Below the pieces are notes generated by a model that worked only from the letters and a program-made list of their open reading frames with translations, was not told the DNA's origin and ran no database searches. A program made the translations under genes and the position numbers. From contig JASWJB010000220.1 in the NCBI GenBank assembly GCA_032433595.1, positions 1-64,000 of the forward strand: 64,000 nucleotides of DNA, in the 5' to 3' direction. This DNA is from Conoideocrella luteorostrata. Taxonomy: Eukaryota > Ascomycota > Sordariomycetes > Hypocreales > Clavicipitaceae. This document shows positions 45,045 through 56,180 of the stretch, piece by piece; the stretch's first letter is position 1, and every line of letters begins with the position of its first letter.

Positions 45045-47478
45045 CTATAACCCCAGCCCCAAATGATCTCCTCCCAAGAAGATCCCACCTACCGAATTGT
45101 CCCTCTGTTTCAGCAATTGCGCGATATCTACCCTCCCTCCAGTGATATACCTCTCACTCACACCCAAATTCACCCTCTGGCTCAACTCATGCCTCAACTG
45201 GGCCTTCAAAGCCCCCATCTCAGCTTTCGTCAAAGCCTGAGCCTCCTTCTCCTTCCGACGACGTCCACCACCGCGATTACCCCCACCCCAACCACTAGTC
45301 GTAGTAGCCTCAAATTCATCCGAGTCATACTCGACACCCAAATCGTCAGCAGCGTTGCGCAGCCACGTGTCGTTGCTATGCGCTTTTTCCTTGGCCAGGA
45401 TCGAATCGGCGATTTTCTTGGCAAGATCAAGTCGCGGTTTTAAACGTGACGCAATTTTCCTATCAATGGGTAAGCTCTCGATAAAGTGCTGTCTCTTCCC
45501 GGCGCGCTCGGCGTGCACTTTCCCAGTAAGTCGCCTAGTGGGGAGGACTTCATCTGGGGAACAGAGAATGATGCTCGCACCGGTTCGGTCAGCACGAGCG
45601 GTCCGACCGGAGCGGTGAATATATGTGTCTGCTGCGCGAGGCACGTGATAATGAATGACTTGATCGACGTCTTTGATATCGAGACCACGAGCAGCTACGT
45701 CGGTCGCCACAAGGATCGAGTTGCGCGAGGCCGTGAACTTTTCCAAAGAGCGTAAGCGGGCTTTTTGAATCATTTGTGAATGGAGAGGCAGAGCGTTTTG
45801 ACTTAGGTTTTGCAGGAGAGGTGTAATTCGGCGGACGGCGGAGATGGAGTTGGTAAAGATGAGTGTGCGACGCCCGGGATTTAGTAAAAGCACCGTGTAG
45901 AGATACAGATCCTATTAGCCACTGCGTTAGTCATTTGTCGTTGGTGGAATAAAGAGTTCTGTCTGGACGAAACCTAACCTTTTCCATGGCTCCGCATTCA
46001 ATCAGGCCTTCCCGGAGATTATCTGCCATTCGGCTCACGGGGTTGACATCAATAAACTTGGGCTCTCCTCGGAATTTGAGGCTCTTCATGAGATACGCCA
46101 TCTTCTCTTCATCACTCCCCGTCTTGGAAGATCTGCCTTTGCCAGCAAGCTTAGTCTGCAAGTCTTTGTCAAATGTGGCTGAGAAAACCAGCGTTTGTCG
46201 CTCTTTTTTCTCACTGTCATTGTGAGAATCGGAATTGTAGCCTTCCTCAGGAGATTTTCCGTCCAAAGCTCCAATGATGTTTTCAGCCTCTTTGAACTGT
46301 CCGGCTTTGAACAGCCTGTCAGCCTCATCAACTACCAGGAACTTTATTTTGGCGAATTGCTCTTGGAGGCTTGCGTCGCCATCCAGAACTTCCCATAACC
46401 GACCAGGTGTGCCAATTACAATATCCGCCTTTTCCAATTGTCGCTGCTGTTTCTGAATACTTAAACCACCAGTAACGACACAAACGTATGGTGAGTTGGG
46501 GAGGCCATCGCACACAGCCTTGATGTGGTCACCGATCTGCTTGGCCAATTCTCTGGTAGGACTGAGAACCAACGCCATGGGAGACCTCGTTCTTTTCTTT
46601 GGCTTCTCAACATCGTCATCGTCTTCATTTCCTTCTTTTTCCTCATCGTCCCCGACCCGACCCTCACATGTTTCGAGCCACTTTTCAATGATAGGAATGC
46701 CAAATGCTAAGGTCTTGCCCGAACCCGTTTGCGCCTTGCCAATCACATCTTCACCGGCAATAATCTCAGGGATAGACCTGCACTGGATAGCAGTGGGTTT
46801 CGTGAAACCCAGCTCCGCAACAGCCGACACCAAACTCGGCGACAAATTCAGCGCCACCCACTCGCCCATGTCGAGGTCGTCGGTTTGGGCTTCCCTGTCC
46901 TCCATTTCTGCCAGCGCCATGAACTCGTTTCCTTTCCCATGTGAAGCGGACTTCTGTAGCTTCTTGTCGGCAATTTTCTGTTGTTTGGATTTCTTTTGCG
47001 CCTTGTTGTCATTGGCCTTTTTCTCTTTGTCCGCATGGATAGACTTTTTTTGAGACTTCTTGCCCTCCAGCTCAGCGTCAATATCGCCAGCTTCGCCGGA
47101 ATCGACATTTTCGCCTTCCACAGCGTCGTCGCTAAACCCTTGAAAAGACCCATCTTCATCATGGCTGTCAGATATCATAGGTTTGTTGTGCTTCTTATCG
47201 TCCTTCACGATATACTGGACCCTTTCGCCATCCTTTACCACGTCAACGCCTGAGATAACCTGCAATCCGCCGAAATCGTCGCCTACTGATTCCCAGGCAA
47301 GGGTCGACGCATCAAATACTGCCGTTCCGGAGGGCACAGCCTTTGCTTTGTTCTTGGATTTTCCGTTCGCCTTCGCTTTCGGTTTCTGGCGTGCGCCTGC
47401 TTTGGGCAGATTCTTGTTTCGTTTTGGTTCAGGTCCTGCGGTCGGGGGAACCTTGCGCTTATTGGACGGAGGTACCAT
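45045..47478 (-). CDS. mak5: DEAD-box ATP-dependent RNA helicase MAK5
   Basis: Nucleolar helicase needed for 60S ribosomal subunit assembly. Two exons (47478-45979 and 45911-45045) with a 67-base intron give 788 residues. The N-terminal 200 residues are lysine- and acid-rich (nucleolar targeting). Then come the Q-motif region GFTKPTAIQ, AQTGSGKT (residues 249-256), PTRELAKQI, TPGR, VVDEADRLF (DEAD at 384-387), FSATF, LIFTNSISAVRRI, ATDVAARGLDI and HRSGRTARA. An acidic insert with EDDDD between motifs I and Ia, and a long charged insert before SAT, are typical of MAK5. The C-terminus carries a GWGGGNRGGGRRRKEKE patch. The intron lies between EK and DLYLYTVL. The intact frame and conserved motifs indicate a functional housekeeping gene. 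Confidence 0.95.
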
Positions 47479-48102
47479 GAGGGGCTGTGCTTATTTAAAA
47501 AAAAAAAATCGGATAAAGGGAATGAAAAACAAAGAAGGACCACCAGGCAGCTAGCTGTTTCGTTAGCTACTCCGACCGTGTGGCCGAACGAGGGGGGATG
47601 ACAAAACGATTGAGCGAGCAGTCTGGTGGGATGCTTCTTCAACGATTGAGCCCACATAAAACTTTCGAAGACAAAAATGTTTTGCTGAGAAAGTTTTGGC
47701 TGTCACGGTTTGGCCGGATCGGCGCAAACTGGGGCCGATCCCCGATGCTGGAGACAATGGACGAGCCCCACCATGGAAACTATCCCTTAGTGTGCGTATA
47801 CGCCGTTGAATGCTTGTATCAGAAGGTTGATGCCACTTGCTCCTCCTACAGACATCTCGGGACGTGGCATGTTCAAAGACAAAAAAAATATGACGTTAAT
47901 GCAACTTGCTACTGACGCGGTGGTTGATGTACCGCCCACCATCCCTAATTACTGAGTACAAGATCGACTTGTCTCAAAGCTTTAAATATAAGTACAGAGC
48001 AACAGTGTTGTAAATCCCGAAATTCTTCACATAATTCTCCTTGTACCTCTTGAATTTACTTCTCAAGTCATTCATGCAGCATTATACATTCTTTCAACTT
48101 GC
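47479..48102. other. Intergenic region between MAK5 and MLP1 genes
   Basis: Contains the MAK5 promoter and the MLP1 3' region. A T/A tract (47494-47508) lies just upstream of the MAK5 start on the minus strand. A plus-strand frame at 47580-47915 has no recognisable features. Confidence 0.5.
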
Positions 48103-51100
48103 TCAGTGTGCTCCACGCGCTCGTTTGGCACCTCCTCCAGCTTCCGAGTCGCCTCTTGGGCGCTTGGATCCGGGCTGGAAATCGGTAGCCCCAGGGTTCA
48201 TTGCGCCACGCCCTCCGCGATGACCGCCTCTGCCTCGTCCTGCTTGTGTACCTACCCCTCCCTCCTGGTTGCCGCTTGCTGTCCGCTGTCCAGGAGGAAC
48301 ATATGCGCCGCCTCGACCACGGCCACCTCCTCTAGGCATAGGAATACCAGACCGAACTAGCTGTGCTTGTTGGCCTTGTTGGCCTTGTTGGCCGTGTTGA
48401 GCCTGTTGAGGTTGCTGAGCTGGTTGGTTAGGTTGGCTTTGCTGACCTTGCCGACCTTGCTGAGCTTGTTGGGCAGGTGCCGCCGCAGATTCCGTCTTGA
48501 CGGCGAAAGGATTTGGAGCATCCGTCTTGGCCGCGTCTCCCGTAGCAGCAAATGGGTTGTTCTCGTTGATCTTTATCTCAGGAGTGCCGCTAGCTGCCGG
48601 TGTCGTACCGGCTGGTGCAAGTGTTGTCGTCGCAGGTTGCTGCGCAGCTGGTGCGGCTGGAGTGGGAGTCGCTTGAGCACCAGGTGTTGCCGTAACCGTA
48701 GCCGGTGTTGCGGGTTGTCTAGGCGCTGGTCCTCCCCTGGCTGGTGTTCCAGGTGCCGTTACCGGTGGTGGTTGTGCCGTTTTCGCGATTTCCCATACCT
48801 CCACAACAGGTTTTTGTGGTGTTTCGCTCGCAGCAGTTTCCACGACTCCGAGTTTCGCCGTAGCAGACTTCAATTTGGTTTCTGTCATATTGATACGCAG
48901 AGTAGACTTCTTAGATTCCATTAGTTGCGCCTGCTCTCTCGCAGACGTGATCTTGGCCTCAAACTCGCTCCTGACTCTGGCGTTCTCCGTGTCAAGCTTC
49001 TTCTTAATGTTGGCGGCGATAATGCTCTTCACCGTAGCATTGGTCGACAAAAATTGTCGAATACCTGCATCGTCCAACTGGGCAAGATCTGCTGCAGTTC
49101 CAGTTGTCGCGTTGGGTGCAACAGGTGTTCCTGGAGGTTCTTGCGTTTGTTGGTATTCCGCCTTGGCTGGTGTAGCTGATGTCTGCGTCTCTGGAGCAGC
49201 ATCGTCTCCAGATTTCTCGGCACGCCAGGTAAGCTTTTCTTGCTCCAACCGAAGCTTGAGGTCATCCTCTTTCTTCTTGTATTCTTCCTCCATCTTTACC
49301 CTCCTCTCTTTAAGCTTGTTATTGAGCGTATCCCTCATTCTGTCAGATCGCTCTTTGATCGTCTGCTGAATCTTGTTTTCAACCTCGTTAGCTTTTTGCT
49401 CAAACTCAGCAGCCTTGGCTTGTGCTGCAGCAAGCTTCTCCTCGTAAGTATGCACCAATTCGTCCGGTAAGCCATTTGGCACACCGTCTGACGTTGCTGC
49501 TGAGGCAGCATTGTCCAATGTCATCCCATTAGTCTGCGCGATCTCTCCGTCTTGGAGCTTCTGCGTAGCAATATCGCGCTCAGAAATCGCGTTTTGAAGC
49601 TCTCCGCGAAGTTGCTCAAGTTTCTGCTCCGCGCCTAGTTTCTGTGCGTTCACAGCTTCAAGCTCCTTACGAATATCGTTCAGCTGTTGTTCTAGTTGTC
49701 TCACTATTTCCATTGAAGTCATTGCCTCGGCCGGCTGCACGTCAGTTGCAACCGCCGGGGTTGGGGCGGGTTGTTCCTTGTGTTGTGCTTGAGCTTGATG
49801 ACGAAGCTCTTCCACTTGCTGCTTGAAGGACTGCACTTGGTGTTCCAGTTCAGTCTTCTCTTTCCCGGCATCTTCAGCCAGCTTCTGGGCGCTTTCAAGG
49901 TCTCCATTGGCTTTTTCAAGCTGCTCCTGAAGTTGGTTGGCTCTCTGTGCAGTCTCATTCTTCTCACTGGTAAGTTTTCTTGAGCGTTCTTTGGCTTGCT
50001 CTATAATCTTTCCACGACTTGTCTGCCAGGCTTGGCGCTCGCTTTCGAGGGTAGACTCAAGTTCAGTGATCTTCTCTTGAAGCGGTTTTCCGCCTTCTTT
50101 GAGAGCATCCCGCTCGCCTTCAAGGTCGGCAATAGTTTTCTTAAGCTGCTCTATTTCGGCAGGATCAACACGACCGTACTTAGTTAGGATGCCTTCAGTT
50201 CTCTTTTGCCAGCGGTCTCTGTCCTCCTGGATCTGCTTGATCTCCTCCTCAAGATACGACTTTTGCGTGCTCAGGTTATCAATCTCTGCCTGCAAGGGTT
50301 GTACCTTAGCCTCCATCTCTTCAATTCTCTTGTGTTTCTCCGTGACCTGGTCCTTTAGCTGGCTATTCTCATTGCGGAGAGCAGCACTGCTTTCACGGTA
50401 CAAGTTAAGCTCGTTCAGTTTTTCCATCAAATCTTGATGCGTCATCGATGTGCGACCGTTCTGTGCTGATTGTGACCTCTCTTGGTCCAGCTTCAGACGG
50501 GCCTCGTCTAGTTGTGACTGCGTATACTCAGCTTGTTGTTGCAGTCGTTTAGATTCTTGAGATTTCAGATCGTATTGAACCTCCAGGATTTCTTTTTCGC
50601 GACGCAAGTAGCTGTTGAGTTCCCGTAATCCCTCCAAAGCGTCACCCACATTCACAGGGGACATCGCCTCGTCACCATCGTCATTGCTGTAGGACCTATT
50701 CTGCTGCAAAGCAGCAACTTGAGCGGTCAACCCTTCGAGCTGCTGGTGAAGAAGTTTGTTTTGGGCGTTGACATCCTCCCGACGAGCAGTCAGCTCTGTC
50801 ATTTCCTGCTCTAGCTGGTGTCGACGATCCTCCCATGAGCTCTCGCTTTGTGCAAGGGTGACCTTGGCAGATTCAGCTTCGGATCTCAGGGACGCCGCTT
50901 GACTCTTAAGTGCGTTATGCTCGGAACGCAGTTGCTGGACAAGCTTGGCGGCTTCGGCATGTTTGACCAGTTCCTTTTCGTAATCCTGTTGCGCCTTGGA
51001 AGCAATCTCCGCCTGAGCTCGCAAATCTTGTTGGTGATATCGCGCAGCTTCTACGTGTCTGGCACTATCTTCCTTCAGACGGTTCAACTCTTCCTCGAGG

Positions 51101-54100
51101 ATAGACTTTTCATCTTCGTATTTACGAGCGACCTCGCCCTGGGAATCGCGCAGCTGTGATAGTTCGGTGTTCGTTCGTGATAATTCCTCGGACATATCCT
51201 CAATGCGCTGACTTAATTCTTTGATCTTTTTATCCTTCTCCCCAACCATTGACTCCATCTCCAGTCTGTACTGATCTTGAGATGCGCGCAAGTCTTCGAG
51301 TGCTTCTTCGTTGCCCTGGCTGAGCTCCTTGTACTGCTCCGCTTGCGCTTTAGCATTCTCAAGTTGCGTATTAGCCAAATCAAGATCTCTTTTAAGGTCG
51401 GAAATGTCGTTGTTGAGGTCATGAATTTCGGACTCAAGCTCTTGTTGGCGTTGATTGTCATCGGCACCTAGTCCAGGTCGAGGTGTAGGTCGAGGCTGCA
51501 GCCGGCCAACTCGCTCTTCAGCATTTCGTACTTCAACTGTCAACTCATCAACGCGTGCCTGTAGATGATCTCGAGTCGTCTTGACGCCAACATGTTCCTC
51601 GCGAATTTGAGCCAAGCTAGCCATGAGCTCATCAATCCGTTTTTGGGACTCTTTGGCTTCATATTCCTTCCGCAGCTGCAGTTTCTTGCCCTCTTCAGCT
51701 TCGTTGGACAGTTTTCTTTGGGTATCAGACAACTCGCGCTCCAAAGCGTCGATCTTGCCTTGGGCCTTTCGCCTACTCTCAGACTCGGACATGTTTCGCT
51801 CATTCTCTAATGACTGTTGAGTGGCGAGAAGGTGGTTGAGTCGGTTCTTCTCTTCAATCAAGTTCTCGTTGTCCTTACTCATACGATCCTGAATGTCTTT
51901 CCAAAGCTTTTTCTCGGCTTTGAGATTCGATGTCTCGTTTCTCATGCTATCCAACAAGCCTTTAGTCTCAATAAGTTCCTCAGCAACTTGTTGAGTCCGA
52001 ATGTCCTGCTTCGCAGCCGTTTCTGACAAAGCCTGGCTTCTTCTTTGAAGCTCAGCGTTTTCACTTTGCAGTGCAACGTAATTACTTTGTAGCATCTCTC
52101 GTCTCTCCGATTCGAGTCTAACTTCGCCTTGCAGCTTAACTCGTTCGGTTTGTAGTGAGTTCTTTTCAGAAGACAGGTGTTCAATTTGGTTTCTCAAGTC
52201 TGTACGGACCCCATTTTGTGCATCTCGGAAGTTGTCATAGTCAGACTGCAGCTTTCGAAGAGCTTCGCCGAGCGACTCAGTCTGGTCCCCGCCTTCGATA
52301 CTAGCTAGCGGTGCACGCTGACTTCCGTCCAAAGAGCTTCGCATCATGGAAGCTTCGTCCACGCCAGTGCCTCGCTGTTGAAGGATTCGACGGAACATGT
52401 CACGTTCCATTTTGTAGCTCTCCATTGTATTCTTAATTGATCGGCTTTCTTCAGTCATTTGCTCCAGTTCGCGACGCAACTGCTCGACCCTGTCATGGTC
52501 CTCCTTGGCCTGATGCTTCGCAGCGAGAGCTTCTTCGCTTTCCAACTGCTCAGCTAGTTCGCGGGTGATGCGCATCAGATCCTCATTCTTGGCCTGCAGT
52601 GACTTGATGTCCTTGAAAACCACCAACTTTTTGGTAATGAACTGATGCGTGTCAGACAGATCCGAAAGGGCTTCTTCCGTGATCTCTCCACGTTCAAGCT
52701 GCTGTAGACGAAACTTCTCCTCCTCCGTTAGTTGATCCATCCCTTTGTCAATAGCATAGATGTTGAAAACAAGCATCTGGATCTGAGTTCCCAAGTCACG
52801 AAGTTGCGTTCGCAGTATCTTCGCCTCGGACTGAGAGGTGGCCAATGCACTCTCTGCTTTTCGAGCTGTCTTTCTCGCGACATCACGTTCTTCAAAGCTT
52901 TGCTGGGACAGCTCAGACATGCGTGCAATCTCGTTACGTAGCGTTTCAGACTCGGCCTGCAGCTCTTGAATCTCTGGTGCCTTGGCCTCGAGAGCGGTTA
53001 TCATATTATCAAGCTCTTCAGACAACTGGTAATTTCGCCTCTTCTCACTAGCCAGCTGACCCTTGACTTGGTACAATTGCTCGATTGCCTGGGTAGCGGT
53101 CACGGCTGACTTGCTACGAATGGAAGCAGGGGTGCCAAAAGGCGACGCGGCGCGGCCCATGAGCGAACCATTAGCGCGAGGAGTTTGTGGTGCTGAACCA
53201 GGAGGCGGGCCTTGTTCCAGACGAGCTTGCAGTTCATCAAGCTCGCCTTCTAATAATCGAATTCTATCCTCCATTTGAGCCGTGGTTTGTCGTTCCTGCT
53301 CAAGCTCAAGCCGCACCCGTCGAATTTCGTTCTCGTAGTTGTCCTTGAGGCGCTCCTTTTCAGCCTCGAGGTCTCGCACGCGTTCTTGATGTTTCTTGCT
53401 CAACTGTTCAGACATGTCAACGAGCCTCCTTTGGTCTTCGAGTTCTTGTTTGTAACTCTCTATCGTCGATGCGAAAGCACCCTCCTGCTTCTGCAGTTTG
53501 ACAAGGGTATCGTCCGCCTTAGCTTGCATGACATCAAGACGTTCACGAAGCTGTTGTTCGCATCGCTTCAACGCATCAACCTGTGACCGGGCATCTTCAC
53601 TCTCACGCTGGAGCTCGGCAATGCGAGCACCCTTCTCTTTTCTGTACTTCAAGGACTCTTCGCTTTTAGTCTTCAGCTCGTTTTCCAACCATTCACTGTT
53701 TCGGCGGGCCAATTCAAGTTGTTGCTTCAAAGATTCTTCTCGGTACTTGGCGCTGTTCAGCTGGCCTTTGGCGTTCTGCTCTGATTGCTGGAGAGCAGTT
53801 ACCTCCCTGGCAAGTTCAACGTTTCGTTGATGTTGCTTAGTGAGTTCTTCGGTAACGGTTTGGTCGCGCTTGTTATTGGATTCTATGATGCTAAGGTTTG
53901 TTCGGTTTGAAGACTGTAGCGTCTCAATCCTATCGTTTAGGCTCTTGACCTCAGCAGCATGATCTGAGTTCTTTGTTTTGAGAATTTGTAGTTCGTTTTC
54001 AAGGGATTGTCGCCTCGTCTCTGTACAATAGGGAGATTGGTTTTGTTAGTGAATGGCGACGTTAAGCATCGGATATGAGTCCCCCCAGCATCATACTTGG

Positions 54101-54433
54101 GCTTGTATGAAGCAGAGACATAAATTGTGAATAGCACCTACCTTCTTCTCTCAGCGTTTGTCTAGCCTCCTCCACGTCTTTTAGCGCCTTATCCGCGGTT
54201 GCTTTTGATGTCTGCGATCTGTTTTCCGAGCTCCGAACGGCATTTTCAAGTTCGATATCTGTTTGTAGTTTGTCGGCGTACAAAGTGTCAAATTCGTGGG
54301 CCTTGGCAGCGACAGCCTGCAACAGCGTTGCCACCAAGTCAATGGTCGGCTCAGTCGCGAGGCTTGTCACTACAGGTTGATCGAGACCTAGATGGCCAGC
54401 GATATATCCAGTGTCAATTTGTACGACCGCCAT
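48103..54433 (-). CDS. MLP1/TPR nuclear-basket nucleoporin
   Basis: A very long coiled-coil protein of the nuclear pore basket, involved in mRNA export quality control, silencing and spindle checkpoint anchoring in other fungi. Exon 1 (54433-54142) encodes MAVVQIDTGYIAGHLGL and the first helical segment. A 121-base intron (54141-54021) leads to exon 2 (54020-48103), which stays open for 5,918 bases; the total is 2,069 residues, close to the usual length. From about residue 60 to 1650 almost everything is heptad-like coiled coil rich in E, K, Q and L. The tail of some 300 residues is disordered, with Ala/Pro/Thr-rich stretches, GQQ repeats (QHGQQGQQGQQAQ), RG-rich GRGRGG and basic SKRPRGDSEAGG near the end, the last a likely nuclear signal. 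The start at 54433 is the first ATG. No lesion is seen. Confidence 0.93.
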
Positions 54434-55351
54434 GGTCAAGCCCAAATCTCGTCAAGAGCAGGAGCTGTCTCGTCATCACTCGCAAACGCGCAATGTGAAA
54501 ACCATTCAGCGTCGAGATCGAAAGGTCGCAGTTTTGAAGAACAAAAGAAAAAGGAAAGACTAGTATCAACACGCGAAACTCCGCCAACCGTTTCCTTTGT
54601 GTACAAAGGAGGCGGCGTTGCGAGGCGTGATGCGGATCGATGTTTGTGGTGTTGGAGCTTCCAGAACGAAATGAGCATCCATTGAGCTCCAGGTCGAGTG
54701 CTGCCGGCAGTTAGTGCAAAGAGGTGGCAGGGAAACACAGAAAGAGCAAGCGCGATACAGTGCTCTCATTGGATGATGAGCCCAATCCACAGCCTCCATC
54801 CGAGGTTAAACCGGACGCAAGACTACCCTGCATGTCAGTACCTTTTCGTCGTTCTTTTGAGCTGTTCCGACTTCATCTTCTTTCATAAGCATACGGAGTT
54901 CTAATATGTTAATATCGCCAAGTGTTATATCATAGGATTATTTCTGTTATGCTTGACGGCAGCAAATACGTCATTCATTTATCACCATAAGTAAACCCAA
55001 GAGCAAAAGTATGGCACTGATGAGGTAGTGATCACTATATCTTGTGGTGCAGTAAATTGTTTCATGCGGTGAATATTATCCATGCCATGTCTATCTACAT
55101 CTGCATCTCATTACCCAGGCAATGCACATCTTGCACGAGTCCCATCTTACTATGCGATGAGTATACAAAAGGTGTGAACGCCATATACAATTTTTTGGAA
55201 GCCGCATGTCCCGCAGGCTGATGAAATATGCCCTCAAACGCCACGCTCATTAAAAGGTTCAGCCCCATCATGCTAATGCAACAGAGAAGAACATGTATCG
55301 CTATGCAGTAAAAGGAAAAAGCAGAAAAAGGTAAAGTAGTCGCTGTAGGGT
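54434..55351. other. Intergenic region upstream of MLP1
   Basis: MLP1 promoter and 3' region of the next minus-strand gene. No gene or repeat recognised. Confidence 0.5.
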
Positions 55352-56014
55352 TTATGATCGTCGAGCCGTAGCCGTGATGCGAGAAAATATTTTTGGGATG
55401 CTTCCATGTCGAGATGGTGACGAACTAAGAGACATACGCGGCGAGACCGACTCCCGCGATGCCGTGGTACAGCAAGACTCATGTGAACCCCTTCTTGATG
55501 ATGAGCATCTGGGGCTATTGGTTGAATGTGAGATCTCGGCAGGTGAACCAAAGGAATTATTCCAGGAAACAGGCTTGCTGGCATTTTCTTCCACAGCAGG
55601 AGGTTGCTTCTGCTCAGCGACTGCTCTGAGAACCCTCCAAAGGCCATGGCCCAACTCGTCCCAAACAACAGGTGCCTTGAACACTTTCCGACAAGCTCTG
55701 GTGCCCTCCTTCTCGTCTAGATTTCCAAATGATTCCAGCTCATTCATGGTAGGTACAGCGTCGTATACGACAGTAATTTGAGCCATCTGGTCGCTCCATT
55801 CCGAGGCTTGCAAGAACTCAAAAATGTAATTCCATGCCTGAGAGCGAGATTCCTCCTCAGCTTCGAGGAGAGCTCGTTGTCGCTGCTCTTCTTCGATTAA
55901 GCGGCGCTGCTTGCGTTTTTTGAGAGGCAGCTCGAAGAAGTTGGAGGAACTGTGATGGCGGATGGGGATTGGGGTGGCTGTGGCAGCCATTCTAGCGGTT
56001 TGCACTGCCATCAT
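55352..56014 (-). CDS. 220-residue protein of unknown function
   Basis: A single exon. After a short N-terminal segment with RHHSSSNFFELPLKKRKQRR (a strong basic, nuclear-signal-like patch) comes an acidic helix EEEQRQRALLEAEEES, a compact central region (AWNYIFEFLQASEWSDQMAQ, VVYDAVPTMNELESFG) and a serine-rich tail (SPRCSSSRRGSHESC, MSLSSSPSRHGS). No named domain is recognised. Two adjacent ATGs (56014 and 56011) and a third at 55990 could all be used; the first is given. A TATATATAAA sequence about 160 bases upstream supports transcription. It runs in series with MLP1 and MAK5. Confidence 0.65.
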   Translation of the reverse strand: MMAVQTARMAATATPIPIRHHSSSNFFELPLKKRKQRRLIEEEQRQRALLEAEEESRSQAWNYIFEFLQASEWSDQMAQITVVYDAVPTMNELESFGNLDEKEGTRACRKVFKAPVVWDELGHGLWRVLRAVAEQKQPPAVEENASKPVSWNNSFGSPAEISHSTNSPRCSSSRRGSHESCCTTASRESVSPRMSLSSSPSRHGSIPKIFSRITATARRS

Positions 56015-56170
56015 TTGTGTTATGAGTTGTGAGTTGTGAGTGTAGAGTGGACAACTCAGTGTGTTGTTGAATAGTTGTTTTCGGTGAAGAGTCCGAGGAC
56101 TGGATACGTGGGTGCCGGATCCGTGATATACGTGCTGCTGAAAAGGCAATTTTTCTGCTCGGCCAAACTA

Positions 56171-56180
56171 TATATATAAA
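56171..56180 (-). promoter_or_regulatory. TATA box of the 220-residue gene
   Basis: TTTATATATA on the minus strand, about 157 bases upstream of the start at 56014. Confidence 0.5.

Noticed and set aside
46496..47053. 185-codon plus-strand frame opposite MAK5
   Set aside because: It is a composition shadow of the conserved helicase on the other strand. It is rich in Ser, Phe and Leu and has no domain.
48367..48924. 185-codon plus-strand frame opposite the MLP1 tail
   Set aside because: It mirrors the low-complexity GQQ and Ala/Pro tail in antisense and has no independent features.
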